DNA of 64,000 bases from assembly GCA_029339505.1 (NCBI GenBank), contig JAQISU010000119.1, positions 913,001-977,000 of the forward strand, written 5' to 3'. This document shows, piece by piece, positions 1 to 15,400 of the stretch. This DNA is from Unio delphinus (taxonomy: Eukaryota > Mollusca > Bivalvia > Unionida > Unionidae). The notes beneath the pieces are model-generated. The model did no database searches and was not told the DNA's origin. It saw nothing but the letters and a program-made list of their open reading frames with translations. The translations under genes and the position numbers were made by a program. The number at the start of each line of letters is the position of its first letter. Positions within the stretch are counted from its first letter, which is position 1.

Positions 1-1319
1 ATGATCATAAATACAGAAAGAACTAAAGCTCTATTAGTTACAATGAAAGCAGTATGATCATAAATACAGAAATAACTAAAGCTCTACTAGTTACAATGAA
101 AGCAGTATGATCATAAATACAGAAATAACTAAAGCTCTACTAGTTACAATGAAAGCAGTATGATCATAAATACAGAAACAACTAAAGCTCTACTAGTTAC
201 AATGAAAGCAGTATGATCATAAATACAGAAACAACTAAAGCTCTACTAGTTACAATGAAAGCAGTATGATCATAAATACAGAAACAACTAAAGCTCTACT
301 AGTTACAATGAAAGCAGTATACACATAAATACAGAAAGAACTAAAGCTCTATTAGTTACAATGAAAGCAGTATGATCATAAATACAGAAACAACTAAAGC
401 CCTACTAGTTACAATGAAAGCAGTTTGATCATAAATACAGAAACAACTAAAGCTCTACTAGTTACAATGAAAGCAGTATGCACATAAATACAGAAACAAC
501 TAAAGCTCTTTTAGTTACAATGAAAGCAGTATACACATAAATACAGAAACAACTAAAGCTCTATTAGTTACAATGAAAGCAGTATACACATAAATACAGA
601 AAGAACTAAAGCTCTATTAGTTACAATGAAAGCAGTATGATTATAAATACAGAAACAACTAAAGCTCTACTAGTTACAATGAAAGCAGTATACACATAAA
701 TACAGAAAGAACTAAAGCTCTATTAGTTACAATGAAAGCTGTATGATTATAAATACAGAAACAACTAAATCTCTACTAGTTACAATGAAAGCAGTATGCA
801 CATAAATACAGAAACAACTAAAGCTCTACTAGTTACAATGAAAGCAGTATGATCATAAATACAGAAACAACTAAAGCTCTACTAGTTACAATGAAAGCAG
901 TATGCACATAAATACAGAAAGAACTAAAGCCCTACTAGTTACAATGAAAGCAGTATGATTATAAATACAGAAATAACTAAAGCTCTACTAGTTACAATGA
1001 AAGCAGTATGATCATAAATACAGAAATAACTAAAGCTCTACTAGTTACAATGAAAGCAGTATGATCATAAATACAGAAATAACTAAAGCTCTACTAGTTA
1101 CAATGAAAGCAGTATGATTATAAATACAGAAAGAACTAAAGCCCTACTAGTTACAATGAAAGCAGTATGATCATAAATACAGAAATAACTAAAGCTCTAC
1201 TAGTTACAATGAAAGCAGTATGATCATAAATACAGAAATAACTAAAGCTCTACTAGTTACAATGAAAGCAGTATACACATAATTACAGAAAGAACTAAAG
1301 CTCTATTAGTTACAATGAA

Positions 1320-2440
1320 AGCTGTATGATTATAAATACAGAAACAACTAAATCTCTACTAGTTACAATGAAAGCAGTATGCACATAAATACAGAAACAG
1401 CTAAAGCCATACTAGTTACAATGAAAGCAGTATGCACATAAATACAGAAACAACTAAATCTCTACTAGTTACAATGAAAGCAGTATGCACATAAATACAG
1501 AAACAACTAAAGCCCTACTAGTTACAATGAAAGCAGTATGATCATAAATACAGAAATAACTAAAGCTCTACTAGTTACAATGAAAGCAGTATGCACATAA
1601 ATACAGAAAGAACTAAAGCTCTATTAGTTACAATAAAAGCAGTATGATCATAAATACAGAAACAACTAAAGCTCTACTAGTTACAATGAAAGCAGTATGC
1701 ACATAAATACAGAAAGAACTAAAGCCCTACTAGTTACAATGAAAGCAGTATGATTATAAATACAGAAATAACTAAAGCTCTACTAGTTACAATGAAAGCA
1801 GTATACACATAATTACAGAAAGAACTAAAGCTCTATTAGTTATAATGAAAGCTGTATGATTATAAATACAGAAACAACTAAATCTCTACTAGTTACAATG
1901 AAAGCAGTATGCACATAAATACAGAAACAGCTAAAGCTCTACTAGTTACAATGAAAGCAGTATGCACATAAATACAGAAACAACTAAATCTCTACTAGTT
2001 ACAATGAAAGCAGTATGCACATAAATACAGAAACAACTAAAGCCCTACTAGTTACAATGAAAGCAGTATGATCATAAATACAGAAATAACTAAAGCTCTA
2101 CTAGTTACAATGAAAGCAGTATGCACATAAATACAGAAAGAACTAAAGCTCTACTAGTTACAATGAAAGCTGTATGATCATAAATACAGAAACAACTAAA
2201 GCCCTACTAGTTACAATGAAAGCAGTATGATCATAAATACAGAAACAACTAAAGCCCTACTAGTTACAATGAAAGCAGTATGATCATAAATACAGAAATA
2301 ACTAAAGCTCTACTAGTTACAATGAAAGCAGTATACACATAATTACAGAAAGAACTAAAGCTCTATTAGTTACAATGAAAGCTGTATGATTATAAATACA
2401 GAAACAACTAAATCTCTACTAGTTACAATGAAAGCAGTAT
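1320..2440. repeat. 10-monomer (530 bp) higher-order repeat inside the satellite
   Basis: The diagnostic variant AAATCTCTACTAG (replacing AAAGCTCTACTAG) starts at 1,350, 1,880 and 2,410, exactly 530 bases (10 x 53) apart. An earlier copy at 767 is 583 bases (11 x 53) upstream. Neighbouring variants (a GCTGTATGATTAT monomer before it, ATACACATAATTAC before that) keep the same order, so blocks of 10 monomers were duplicated together. Confidence 0.85.
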
Positions 2441-4779
2441 GCACATAAATATAGAAAGAACTAAAGCTCTATTAGTTAAAATGAAAGCAGTATGATCATA
2501 AATACAGAAACAACTAAAGCCCTACTAGTTACAATGAAAGCTGTATGATCATAAGTACAGAAACAGCTAAAGCCCTACTAGTTACAAATGAAAGCAGTAT
2601 GCACGTAAATACAGAAACAACTAAAGCTCTACTAGTTACAATGAAAGCAGTATACACATAATTACAGAAAGAACTAAAGCTCTACTAGTTACAATGAAAG
2701 CAGTATGATCATAAATACAGAAACAACCAAAGCTCTACTAGTTACAATGAAAGCAGTATACACATAAATATAGAAAGAACTAAAGCTCTATTAGTTACAA
2801 TGAAAGCAGTATGATCATAAATACAGAAACAACTAAAGCCCTACTAGTTACAATGAAAGCTGTATGATCATAAGTACAGAAACAACTAAAGCCCTACTAG
2901 TTACAAATGAAAGCAGTATGCACGTAAATACAGAAACAACTAAAGCTCTACTAGTTACAATGAAAGCAGTATGCACATAAATATAGAAACAACTAAAGCT
3001 CTATTAGTTACAATGAAAGCAGTATGATCATAAATACAGAAAGAACTAAAGCTCTATTAGTTACAATGAAAGCTGTATGATCATAAATACAGAAACAACT
3101 AAAGCTCTATTAGTTACAATGAAAGCTGTATGATCATAAATACTTAAACAACTAAAGCTCTACTAGTTACAATGAAAGCAGTATGATTATAAATACAGAA
3201 ACAACTAAAGCCCTACTAGTTACAATGAAAGCAGTATGCACATAAATACAGAAATAACTAAAGCCCTACTAGTTACAATGAAAGCTGTATGATCATAAAT
3301 ACAGAAACAACTAAAGCCCTACTAGTTACAATGAAAGCAGTATACACATAAATACAGAAAGAACTAAAGCTCTACTAGTTACAATGAAAGCAGTATGCAC
3401 ATAAATACAGAAATAACTAAAGCCCTACTAGTTACAATGAAAGCTGTATGATCATAAATACAGAAATAACTAAAGCTCTACTAGTTACAATGAAAGCAGT
3501 ATGATCATAAATACAGAAACAACTAAAGCTCTACTAGTTACAATGAAAGCAATAATGCACATAAATACAGAAAGAACTAAAGCTCTACTAGTTACAATGA
3601 AAGCAGTATGCACATAAATACAGAAATAACTAAAGCCCTACTGGTTACAATGAAAGCAGTATGATCATAAATACAGAGACAACTAAAGCTCTGCAAGTTA
3701 CAATGAAAGCAGTATACACATAAATACAGAAACAACTAAAGCTCTATTAGTTACAATGAAAGCAGTATGCACATAAATACAGAAACAACTAAAGCTCTAC
3801 TAGTTACAATGAAAGCAGTATGCACATAAATACAGAAACAACTAAAGCCCTACTAGTTACAATGAAAGCAGTATGCACATAAATACAGAAAGAACTAAAG
3901 CTCTACTAGTTACAATGAAAGCAGTATGCACATAAATACAGAAATAACTAAAGCCCTACTAGTTACAATGAAAGCAGTATGCACATAAATACAGAAACAA
4001 CTAAAGCTCTACTAGTTACAATGAAAGCAGTATGCACATAAATACAGAAATAACTAAAGCCCTACTAGTTACAATGAAAGCAGTATGATCATAAATACAG
4101 AAATAACTAAAGCCCTACTAGTGACAATGAAAGCAGTATGATCATAAATACAGAAATAACTAAAGCTCTACTAGTTACAATGAAAGCAGTATGCACATAA
4201 ATACAGAAATAACTAAAGCCCTACTAGTGACAATGAAAGCAGTATGATCATAAATACAGAAATAACTAAAGCTCTACTAGTTACAATGAAAGCAGTATGA
4301 TCCTTAATACAGAAATAACTAAAGATCTACTAGTTACAATGAAAGCAGTATGCACATAAATACAGAAATAACTAAAGCTCTACTAGTTACAATGAAAGCA
4401 GTGTACACATAAATACAGAAATAACTAAAGCTCTACTAGTTACAATGAAAGCAGTATGCACATAAATACAGAAATAACTAAAGCTCTACTAGTTACAATG
4501 AAAGCAGTGTACACATAAATAAAGAAACAACTAAAGCCCTACTAGTTACAATGAAAGCAGTATGCACATAAATACAGAAATAACTAAAGCTCTACTAGTT
4601 ACAATGAAAGCAGTGTACACATAAATACAGAAACAACTAAAGCTCTACTAGTTACAATGAAAGCAGTATGCACATAAATACAGAAACAACTAAAGCTCTA
4701 CTAGTTACAATGAAAGCAGTATGATTATAAATACAGAAACAACTAAAGCCCTACTAGTTACAATGAAAGCAGTATGCAC

Positions 4780-6260
4780 ATAAATACAGAAATAACTAAA
4801 GCCCTACTAGTTACAATGAAAGCTGTATGATCATAAATACAGAAACAACTAAAGCTCTACTAGTTACAATGAAAGCAGTATGCACATAAATACAGAAACA
4901 ACTAAAGCCCTACTAGTTACAATGAAAGCAGTATACACATAAATACAGAAATAACTAAAGCTCTACTAGTTACAATGAAAGCAGTATGCACATAAATACA
5001 GAAACAACTAAAGCTCTACTAGTTACAATGAAAGCAGTATGATTATAAATACAGAAACAACTAAAGCCCTACTAGTTACAATGAAAGCAGTATGCACATA
5101 AATACAGAAACAACTAAAGCCCTACTAGTTACAATGAAAGCAGTATACACATAAATACAGAAACAACTAAAGCTCTACTAGCTACAATGAAAGCAGTATG
5201 CACATAAATACAGAAACAACTAAAGCCCTACTAGTTACAATGAAAGCAGTATACACATAAATACAGAAACAACTAAAGCCCTACTAGCTACAATGAAAGC
5301 AGTATGATCATAAATACAGAAACAACTAAAGCTCTACTAGTTACAATGAAAGCAGTATACACATAAATACAGAAACAACTAAAGCTCTACTAGTTACAAT
5401 GAAAGCAGTATGATCATAAATACAGAAACAACTAAAGCTCTACTAGTTACAATGAAAGCAGTATACACATAAATACAGAAACAACTAAAGCTCTACAAGT
5501 TACAATGAAAGCTGTATGATCATAAATACAGAAACAACTAAAGCTCTACTAGTTACAATGAAAGTAGTATACACATAAATACAGAAACAACTAAAGCCCT
5601 ACTAGTTACAATGAAAGCTGTATGATCATAAATACAGAAACAACTAAAGCTCTACTAGTTACAATGAAAGCAGTATGCACATAAATACAGAAATAACTAA
5701 AGCCCTACTAGTTACAATGAAAGCTGTATGATCATAAATACAGAAACAACTAAAGCTCTACTAGTTACAATGAAAGCAGTATGCACATAAATACAGAAAC
5801 AACTAAAGCCCTACTAGTTACAATGAAAGCAGTATACACATAAATACAGAAATAACTAAAGCTCTACTAGTTACAATGAAAGCAGTATGCACATAAATAC
5901 AGAAACAACTAAAGCTCTACTAGTTACAATGAAAGCAGTATGATTATAAATACAGAAACAACTAAAGCCCTACTAGTTACAATGAAAGCAGTATGCACAT
6001 AAATACAGAAACAACTAAAGCCCTACTAGTTACAATGAAAGCAGTATACACATAAATACAGAAACAACTAAAGCTCTACTAGCTACAATGAAAGCAGTAT
6101 GCACATAAATACAGAAACAACTAAAGCCCTACTAGTTACAATGAAAGCAGTATACACATAAATACAGAAACAACTAAAGCCCTACTAGCTACAATGAAAG
6201 CAGTATGATCATAAATACAGAAACAACTAAAGCTCTACTAGTTACAATGAAAGCAGTATG
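4780..6260. repeat. 17-monomer (901 bp) duplication inside the satellite
   Basis: The rare variant CTACTAGCTACAATG occurs at 5,181 and 5,287 and again at 6,082 and 6,188; both pairs are 901 bases (17 x 53) apart. The order of ATGCACATA, ATACACATA and ATGATTATA monomers between them is preserved, so about 0.9 kb was duplicated as a block. Confidence 0.85.
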
Positions 6261-6479
6261 ATCATAAATACAGAAACAACTAAAGCTCTACTAGTTACAA
6301 TGAAAGCAGTATGCACATAAATACAGAAAGAACTAAAGCCCTACTAGTTACAATGAAAGCAGTATGATCATAAATACAGAAACAACTAAAGCTCTATTAG
6401 TTACAATGAAAGCTGTATGATCATAAATACAGAAAGAACTAAAGCCCTACTAGTTACAATGAAAGCTGTATAATCATAA

Positions 6480-9400
6480 ATACAGAAACAACTAAAGCTC
6501 TACTAGTTACAATGAAAGCAGTATGCACATAAATACAGAAACAACTAAAGCCCTACAAGTTACAATGACAGCAGTTTGATCATAAGTATAGAAACAACTA
6601 AAGCTCTACTAGTTACAATGAAAGCTGTATAATCATAAATACAGAAATAACTAAAGAACTACTAGTTACAATGAAAGCAGTATACACATAAATACAGAAA
6701 GAACTAAAGCCCTACAAGTTACAATGACAGCAGTTTGATCATAAGTATAGAAATAACTAAAGCTCTACTAGTTACAATGAAAGCTGTATGCACATAAATA
6801 CAGAAATAACTAAAGCTCTACTAGTTACAATGAAAGCATTATGATCATAAATACAGAAACAACTAAAGCTCTACTAGTTACAATGAAAGCATTATGATCA
6901 TAAATACAGATACAACTAAAGCTCTACAAGTTACAATGACAGCAGTATGATCATAAGTACAGAAACAACTAAAGCTCTACTAGTTACAATGAAAGCTGTA
7001 TGCACATAAATACAGAAATAACTAAAGCTCTACTAGTTACAATGAAAGCAGTATGATCATAAATATAGAAACAACTAAAGCCCTACTAGTTGCAATGAAA
7101 GCAGTATGATCATAAATACAGAAACAACTAAAGCTCTACTAGTTACAATGAAATCATTATGATCATAAATACAGAAACAACTAAAGCTCTACTAGTTACA
7201 ATGAAAGCATTATGATCATAAATACAGAAACAACTAAAGCTCTACTAGTTACAAGGAAAGCATTATGATCATAAATACAGAAACAACTAAAGCTCTACAA
7301 GTTACAATGACAGCAGTATGATCATAAGTACAGAAACAACTAAAGCTCTACTAGTTACAATGAAAGCAGTATACACATAAATACAGAAACAACTAAAGCT
7401 CTACTAGTTACAATGAAAGCATTATGATCATAAATACAGAAACAACTAAAGCTCTACTAGTTACAATGAAAGCAGTATACACATAAATACAGAAACAACT
7501 AAAGCTCTACTAGTTACAATGAAAGCATTATGATCATAAATACAGAAACAACTAAAGCCCTACTAGTTACAATGAAAGCAGTATACACATAAGTACAGAA
7601 AGAACTAAAGCTCTATTAGTTACAATGAAAGCAGTATGATCATAAATACAGAAACAACTAAAGCTCTGCTAGTTACAATGAAAGCAGTATGCACATAAAT
7701 ACTGAAACAACTAAAGCTCTTTTAGTTACAATGAAAGCAGTATGATCATAAATACAGAAACAACTAAAGCTCTGCTAGTTACAATGAAATCATTATGATC
7801 ATAAATACAGAAACAACTAAAGCTCTACTAGTTACAATGAAAGCAGTATGCACATAAATACAGAAACAACTAAAGCTCTGCTAGTTACAATGAAAGCAGT
7901 ATGCACATAAATACAGAAACAACTAAAGCCCTACTAGTTACAATGAAAGCAGTATACACATAAATACAGAAACAACTAAAGCTCTATTAGTTACAATGAA
8001 AGCAGTATGATCATAAATACAGAAAGAACTAAAGCTCTTTTAGTTACAATGAAAGCAGTATGATCATAAATATAGAAACAACTAAAGCTCTACTAGTTAC
8101 AATGAAATCATTATGATCATAAATACAGAAACAACTAAAGCTCTATTAGTTACAATGAAAGCAGTATGATCATAAGTACAGAAACAACTAAAGCTCTACT
8201 AGTTACAATGAAAGCAGTATGCACATAAATACAGAAACAACTAAAGCCCTACTAGTTACAATGAAAGCAGTATGCACATAAATACAGAAAGAACTAAAGC
8301 TCTACTAGTTACAATGAAAGCAGTATGATCATAAATACAGAGACAACTAAAGCTCTGCAAGTTACAATGAAAGCTGTATGATCATAAATACAGAGACAAC
8401 TAAAGCTCTGCAAGTTACAATGAAAGCAGTATGCACATAAATACAGAAAGAACTAAAGCTCTACTAGTTACAATGAAATCAGTATGCACATAAATATAGA
8501 AACAACTAAAGCTCTACTAGTTACAATGAAAGCTGTATGATCATAAATACAGAAACAACTAAAGCTCTACTAGTTACAATGAAATCAGTATGCACATAAA
8601 TATAGAAACAACTAAAGCTCAACTAGTTACAATGAAAGCTGTATGATCATAAATACAGAAAGAACTAAAGCTCTACTAGTTACAATGAAATCAGTATGCA
8701 CATAAATATAGAAACAACTAAAGCTCTACTAGTTACAATGAAAGCATTATGATCATAAATACAGAAACAACTAAAGCTCTACTAGTTACAATGAAAGCTG
8801 TATGATCATAAATACAGAAACAACTAAAGCTCTACTAGTTACAATGAAAGCAGTATACACATAAATACAGAAACAACTAAAGCTCTACTAGTTACAATGA
8901 AAGCAGTATACACATAAGTACAGAAACAACTAAAGCTCTACTAGTTACAATGAAAGCAGTATGCACATAAATACAGAAACAACTAAAGCCAAGCTAGTTA
9001 CAATGAAAGCAGTATGATCATAAATATAGAAACAACTAAAGCTCTACTAGTTACAATGAAAGCTGTATAATCATAAATATAGAAACAACTAAAGCTCTAC
9101 TAGTTACAATGAAAGCAGTATACACATAAATGCAGAAACAACTAAAGCCCTACTAGTTACAATGAAAGCAGTATACACATAAATACAGAAACAACTAAAG
9201 CTCTAATAGTTACAATGAAAGCAGTATGATCATAAGTACAGAAATAACTAAAGCTCTACTAGTTACAATGAAAGCAGTATGCACATAAATACAGAAAGAA
9301 CTAAAGCTCTATTAGTTACAATGAAAGCAGTATACACATAAATATAGAAACAACTAAAGCCCTACTAGTTACAAATGAAAGCAGTATGCACATAAATACA

Positions 9401-12400
9401 GAAAGAACTAAAGCTCTTTTAGTTACAATGAAAGCAGTATGCACATAAATACAGAAACAACTAAAGCTCTGCAAGTTACAATGAAAGCTGTATGATCATA
9501 AGTACAGAAACAACTAAAGCCCTACTAGTTACAAATGAAAGCAGTATACACATAAATACAGAAACAACTAAAGCCCTACTAGTTACAATGAAAGCAGTAT
9601 ACACATAAATACAGAAACAACTAAAGCTCTAATAGTTACAATGAAAGCTGTATGATCATAAGTACAGAAACAACAAAAGCCCTACTAGTTACAAATGAAA
9701 GCAGTATACACATAAATACAGAAACAACTAAAGCTCTGCAAGTTACAATGAAAGCAGTATGATCATAAATACATAAACAACTAAAGCTCTGCAAGTTACA
9801 ATGAAAGCAGTATGATCATAAATACAGAAACAACTAAAGCCCTACTAGTTACAAGGAAAGCTGTATGATCATAAGTACAGAAACAACTAAAGCCCTACTA
9901 GTTACAAATGAAAGCAGTATGCACATAAATACAGAAACAACTAAAGCCCTACTAGTTACAATGAAAGCTGTATGATCATAAGTACAGAAACAACTAAAGC
10001 CCTACTAGTTACAAATGAAAGCAGTATACACATAAATACAGAAACAACTAAAGCCCTACTAGTTACAATGAAAGCAGTATGCACATAAATACAGAAACAA
10101 CTAAAGCTCTGCAAGTTACAATGAAAGCAGTATGATCATAAATACAGAAACAACTAAAGCTCTGCAAGTTACAATGAAAGCAGTATGATCATAAATACAG
10201 AAACAACTAAAGCCCTACTAGTTACAATGAAAGCTGTATGATCATAAATACAGAAACAACTAAAGCCCTACTAGTTACAATGAAAGCAGTATGATCATAA
10301 ATACAGAAACAACTAAAGCTCTGCAAGTTACAATGAAAGCAGTATGATCATAAATACAGAAACAACTAAAGCCCTACTAGTTACAATGAAAGCTGTATGA
10401 TCATAAATACAGAAACAACTAAAGCCCTACTAGTTACAATGAAAGCAGTATGATCATAAATACAGAAACAACTAAAGCTCTGTAAGTTACAATGAAAGCA
10501 GTATGACCATAAATACAGAAACAACTAAAGCCTTACTAGTTACAATGAAAGCAGTATGCACATAAATACAGAAACAACTAAAGCCCAGCTAGTTACAATG
10601 AAAGCTGTATGTACATAAATACAGAAATAACTAAAGCTCTACTAGTTACAATGAAAGCTGTATGATCATAAATACAGAAACAACTAAAGCTCTACTAGTT
10701 ACAATGAAAGCTGTATGATCATAAATACAGAAACAACTAAAGCCCTACTAGTTACAATGAAAGCTGTATGATCATAAATACAGAAACAACTAAAGCCCTA
10801 CTAGTTACAATGAAAGCAGTATGATCATAAATACAGAAACAACTAAAGCCCTACTAGTTACAATGAAAGCAGTATGCACATAAATACAGAAATAACTAAA
10901 GCTCTATTAGTTACAATGAAAGCAGTATGATTATAAATACAGAAACAACTAAAGCTCTCCTAGTTACAATGAAAGCAGTATGATTATAAATACAGAAACA
11001 ACTAAAGCTCTACTAGTTACAATGAAAGCAGTATGCACATAAATACAGAAATAACTAAAGCTCTACTAGTTACAATGAAAGCAGTATGCACATAAATAGA
11101 GAAACAACTAAAGCTCTACTAGTTACAATGAAAGCAGTATGATCATAAATACAGAAACAACTAAAGCTCTACTAGTTACAATGAAAGCAGTATGATTATA
11201 AATACAGAAACAACTAAAGCTCTATTAGTTACAATGAAAGCAGTATGATTATAAATACAGAAACAACTAAAGCTCTATTAGTTACAATGAAAGCAGTATG
11301 ATTATAAATACAGAAACAACTAAAGCTCTATTAGTTACAATGAAAGCAGTATGATTATAAATACAGAAACAACTAAAGCTCTATTAGTTACAATGAAAGC
11401 AGTATGATTATAAATACAGAAACAACTAAAGCTCTACTAGTTACAATGAAAGCATTATGATCATAAATACAGAAACAACTAAAGCTCTATTAGTTACAAT
11501 GAAAGCAGTATGCACATAAATACAGAAACAACTAAAGCTCTACTAGTTACAATGAAAGCAGTATGATCATAAATACAGAAACAACTAAAGCCCAGCTAGT
11601 TACAATGAAAGCAGTATGCACATAAATACAGAAACAACTAAAGCCCTACTAGTTACAATGAAAGCTGTATGATCATAAATACAGAAACAACTAAAGCCCT
11701 ACTAGTTACAATGAAAGCAGTATGCACATAAATACAGAAAGAACTAAAGCTCTATTAGTTACAATGAAAGCAGTATACACATAAATACAGAAACAACTAA
11801 AGCCCTACTAGTTACAATGAAAGCAATATGATCATAAATATAGAAAGAACTAAAGCTCTATTAGTTACAATGAAAGCAGTATACACATAAATACAGAAAC
11901 AACTAAAACCCTACTAGTTACAATGAAAGCAGTATACACATAAATACAGAAACAACTAAAGCTCTACTAGTTACAATGAAAGCAGTATACACATAAATAC
12001 AGAAACAACTAAAGCTCTACTAGTTACAATGAAAGCAGTATACACATAAATACAGAAACAACAAAAGCCCTACTAGTTACAATGAAAGCAGTATGATCAT
12101 AAATACAGAAACAACTAAAGCTCTACTAGTTACAATGAAAGCAGTATGCACATAAGTACAGAAATAACTAAAGCTCTACTAGTTACAATGAAAGCAGTAT
12201 GATCATAAATACAGAAATAACTAAAGCTCTACTAGTTACAATGAAAGCAGTATGCACATAAATACAGAAATAACTAAAGCTCTACTAGTTACAATGAAAG
12301 CAGTATGATCATAAATACAGAAACAACTAAAGCCCTACTAGTTACAATGAAAGCAGTATGATCATAATACAGAAATAACTAAAGCTCTACTAGTTACAAT

Positions 12401-15400
12401 GAAAGCAGTATGATCATAAATACAGAAACAACTAAAGCCCTACTAGTTACAATGAAAGCAGTATGATCATAAATACAGAAATAACTAAAGCTCTACTAGT
12501 TACAATGAAAGCAGTATGATCATAAATACAGAAATAACTAAAGCTCTACTAGTTACAATGAAAGCAGTATGATCATAAATACAGAAAGAACTAAAGCTCT
12601 ATTAGTTACAATGAAAGCAGTATACACATAAATACAGAAAGAACTAAAGCCCTACTAGTTACAATGAAAGCAGTATGATCATAAATACAGAAATAACTAA
12701 AGCACTACTAGTTACAATGACAGCAGTTTGATCATAAGTATAGAAACAACTAAAGCTCTACTAGTTACAATGAAAGCAGTATGCACATAAATACAGAAAT
12801 AACTAAAGCTCTACTAGTTACAATGAAAGCAGTATACACATAAATACAGAAAGAACTAAAGCTCTATTAGTTACAATGAAAGCTGTATGATCATAAATAC
12901 AGAAAGAACTAAAGCCCTACTAGTTACAATGAAAGCTGTATGATCATAAATATAGAAACAACTAAAGCTCTACTAGTTACAATGAAAGCAGTATGCACAT
13001 AAATACAGAAATAACTAAAGAACTACTAGTTACAATGAAAGCAGTATACACATAAATACAGAAAGAACTAAAGCCCTACAAGTTACAATGACAGCAGTTT
13101 GATCATAAGTATAGAAACAACTAAAGCTCTACTAGTTACAATGAAAGCTGTATGCACATAAATACAGAAATAACTAAAGCTCTACTAGTTACAATGAAAG
13201 CTGTATGCACATAAATACAGAAATAACTAAAGCTCTACTAGTTACAATGAAAGCATTATGATCATAAATACAGAAACAACTAAAGCTCTACTAGTTACAA
13301 TGAAAGCAGTATGATCATAAATATAGAAACAACTAAAGCCCTACTAGTTGCAATGAAAGCAGTATGATCATAAATACAGAAACAACTAAAGCTCTACTAG
13401 TTACAATGAAATCATTATGATCATAAATACAGAAACAACTAAAGCTCTACTAGTTACAATGAAAGCATTATGATCATAAATACAGAAACAACTAAAGCTC
13501 TACTAGTTACAATGAAAGCATTATGATCATAAATACAGAAACAACTAAAGCTCTACAAGTTACAATGACAGCAGTATGATCATAAGTACAGAAACAACTA
13601 AAGCTCTACTAGTTACAATGAAAGCAGTATACACATAAATACAGAAACAACTAAAGCTCTACTAGTTACAATGAAAGCATTATTATCATAAATACAGAAA
13701 CAACTAAAGCTCTACTAGTTACAATGAAAGCAGTATGATCATAAATACAGAAACAACTAAAGCCCTACTAGTTACAATGAAAGCAGTATACACATAAATA
13801 CAGAAAGAACTAAAGCTCTATTAGTTACAATGAAAGCAGTATGATCATAAATACAGAAACAACTAAAGCTCTACTAGTTACAATTAAAGCAGTATGCACA
13901 TAAATACAGAAATAACTAAAGCTCTATTAGTTACAATGAAAGCAGTATGATCATAAATACAGAAACAACTAAAGCTCTACTAGTTACAATTAAAGCAGTA
14001 TGCACATAAATACAGAAATAACTAAAGCTCTATTAGTTACAATTAAAGCAGTATGCAGATAAATACAGAAATAACTAAAGCTCTATTAGTTACAATTAAA
14101 GCAGTATGCACATAAATACAGAAATAACTAAAGCTCTACTAGTTACAATTAAAGCAGTATACACATAAATACAGAAACAACTAAAGCTCTTTTAGTTACA
14201 ATGAAAGCAGTATGCACATAAAAACAGAAACAACTAAAGCTCTACTAGTTACAATGAAAGCAGTATGATCATAAATAGAGAAACAACTAAAGCTCTACTA
14301 GTTACAATGAAAGCAGTATGCACATAAATACAGAAACAACTAAAGCTCTACTAGTTACAATGAAAGCATTATGATCATAAATACAGAAACAACTAAAGCC
14401 CTACTAGTTACAATGAAAGCAGTATACACATAAATACAGAAAGAACTAAAGCTCTACTAGTTACAATGAAAGCAGTATGATCATAAATACAGAAACAACT
14501 AAAGCCCTACTAGTTACAATGAAAGCAATATACACATAAATACAGAAATAACTAAAGCTCTGCTAGTTACAATGAAAGCAGTATGCACATAAATACAGAA
14601 ACAACTAAAGCCCTACTAGTTACAATGAAAGCAGTATGCACATAAATACAGAAACAACTAAAGCCCTACTAGTTACAATGAAAGCATAATACACATAAAT
14701 ACAGAAATAACTAAAGCTCTATTAGTTACAATGAAAGCAGTATGATCATAAGTACAGAAACAACTAAAGCTCTACTAGTTACAATGAAAGCAGTATGCAC
14801 ATAAATACAGAAACAACTAAAGCCCTACTAGTTACAATGAAAGCAGTATACACATAAATACAGAAATAACTAAAGCTCTATTAGTTACAATGAAAGCAGT
14901 ATGATCATAAGTACAGAAATAACTAAAGCTCTATTAGTTACAATGAAAGCAGTATGCACATAAATACAGAAACAACTAAAGCCCTACTAGTTACAATGAA
15001 AGCAGTATGCACATAAATACAGAAAGAACTAAAGCTCTACTAGTTACAATGAAAGCAGTATGATCATAAATACAGAAACAACTAAAGCTCTACTAGTTAC
15101 AATAAAAGCTGTATGATCATAAATACAGAGACAACTAAAGCTCTGCAAGTTACAATGAAAGCAGTATGCACATAAATACAGAAAGAACTAAAGCTCTACT
15201 AGTTACAATGAAATCAGTATGCACATAAATATAGAAACAACTAAAGCTCTACTAGTTACAATGAAAGCTGTATGATCATAAATACAGAAACAACTAAATC
15301 TCTACTAGTTACAATGAAATCAGTATGCACATAAATATAGAAACAACTAAAGCTCTACTAGTTACAATGAAAGCTGTATGATCATAAATACAGAAACAAC

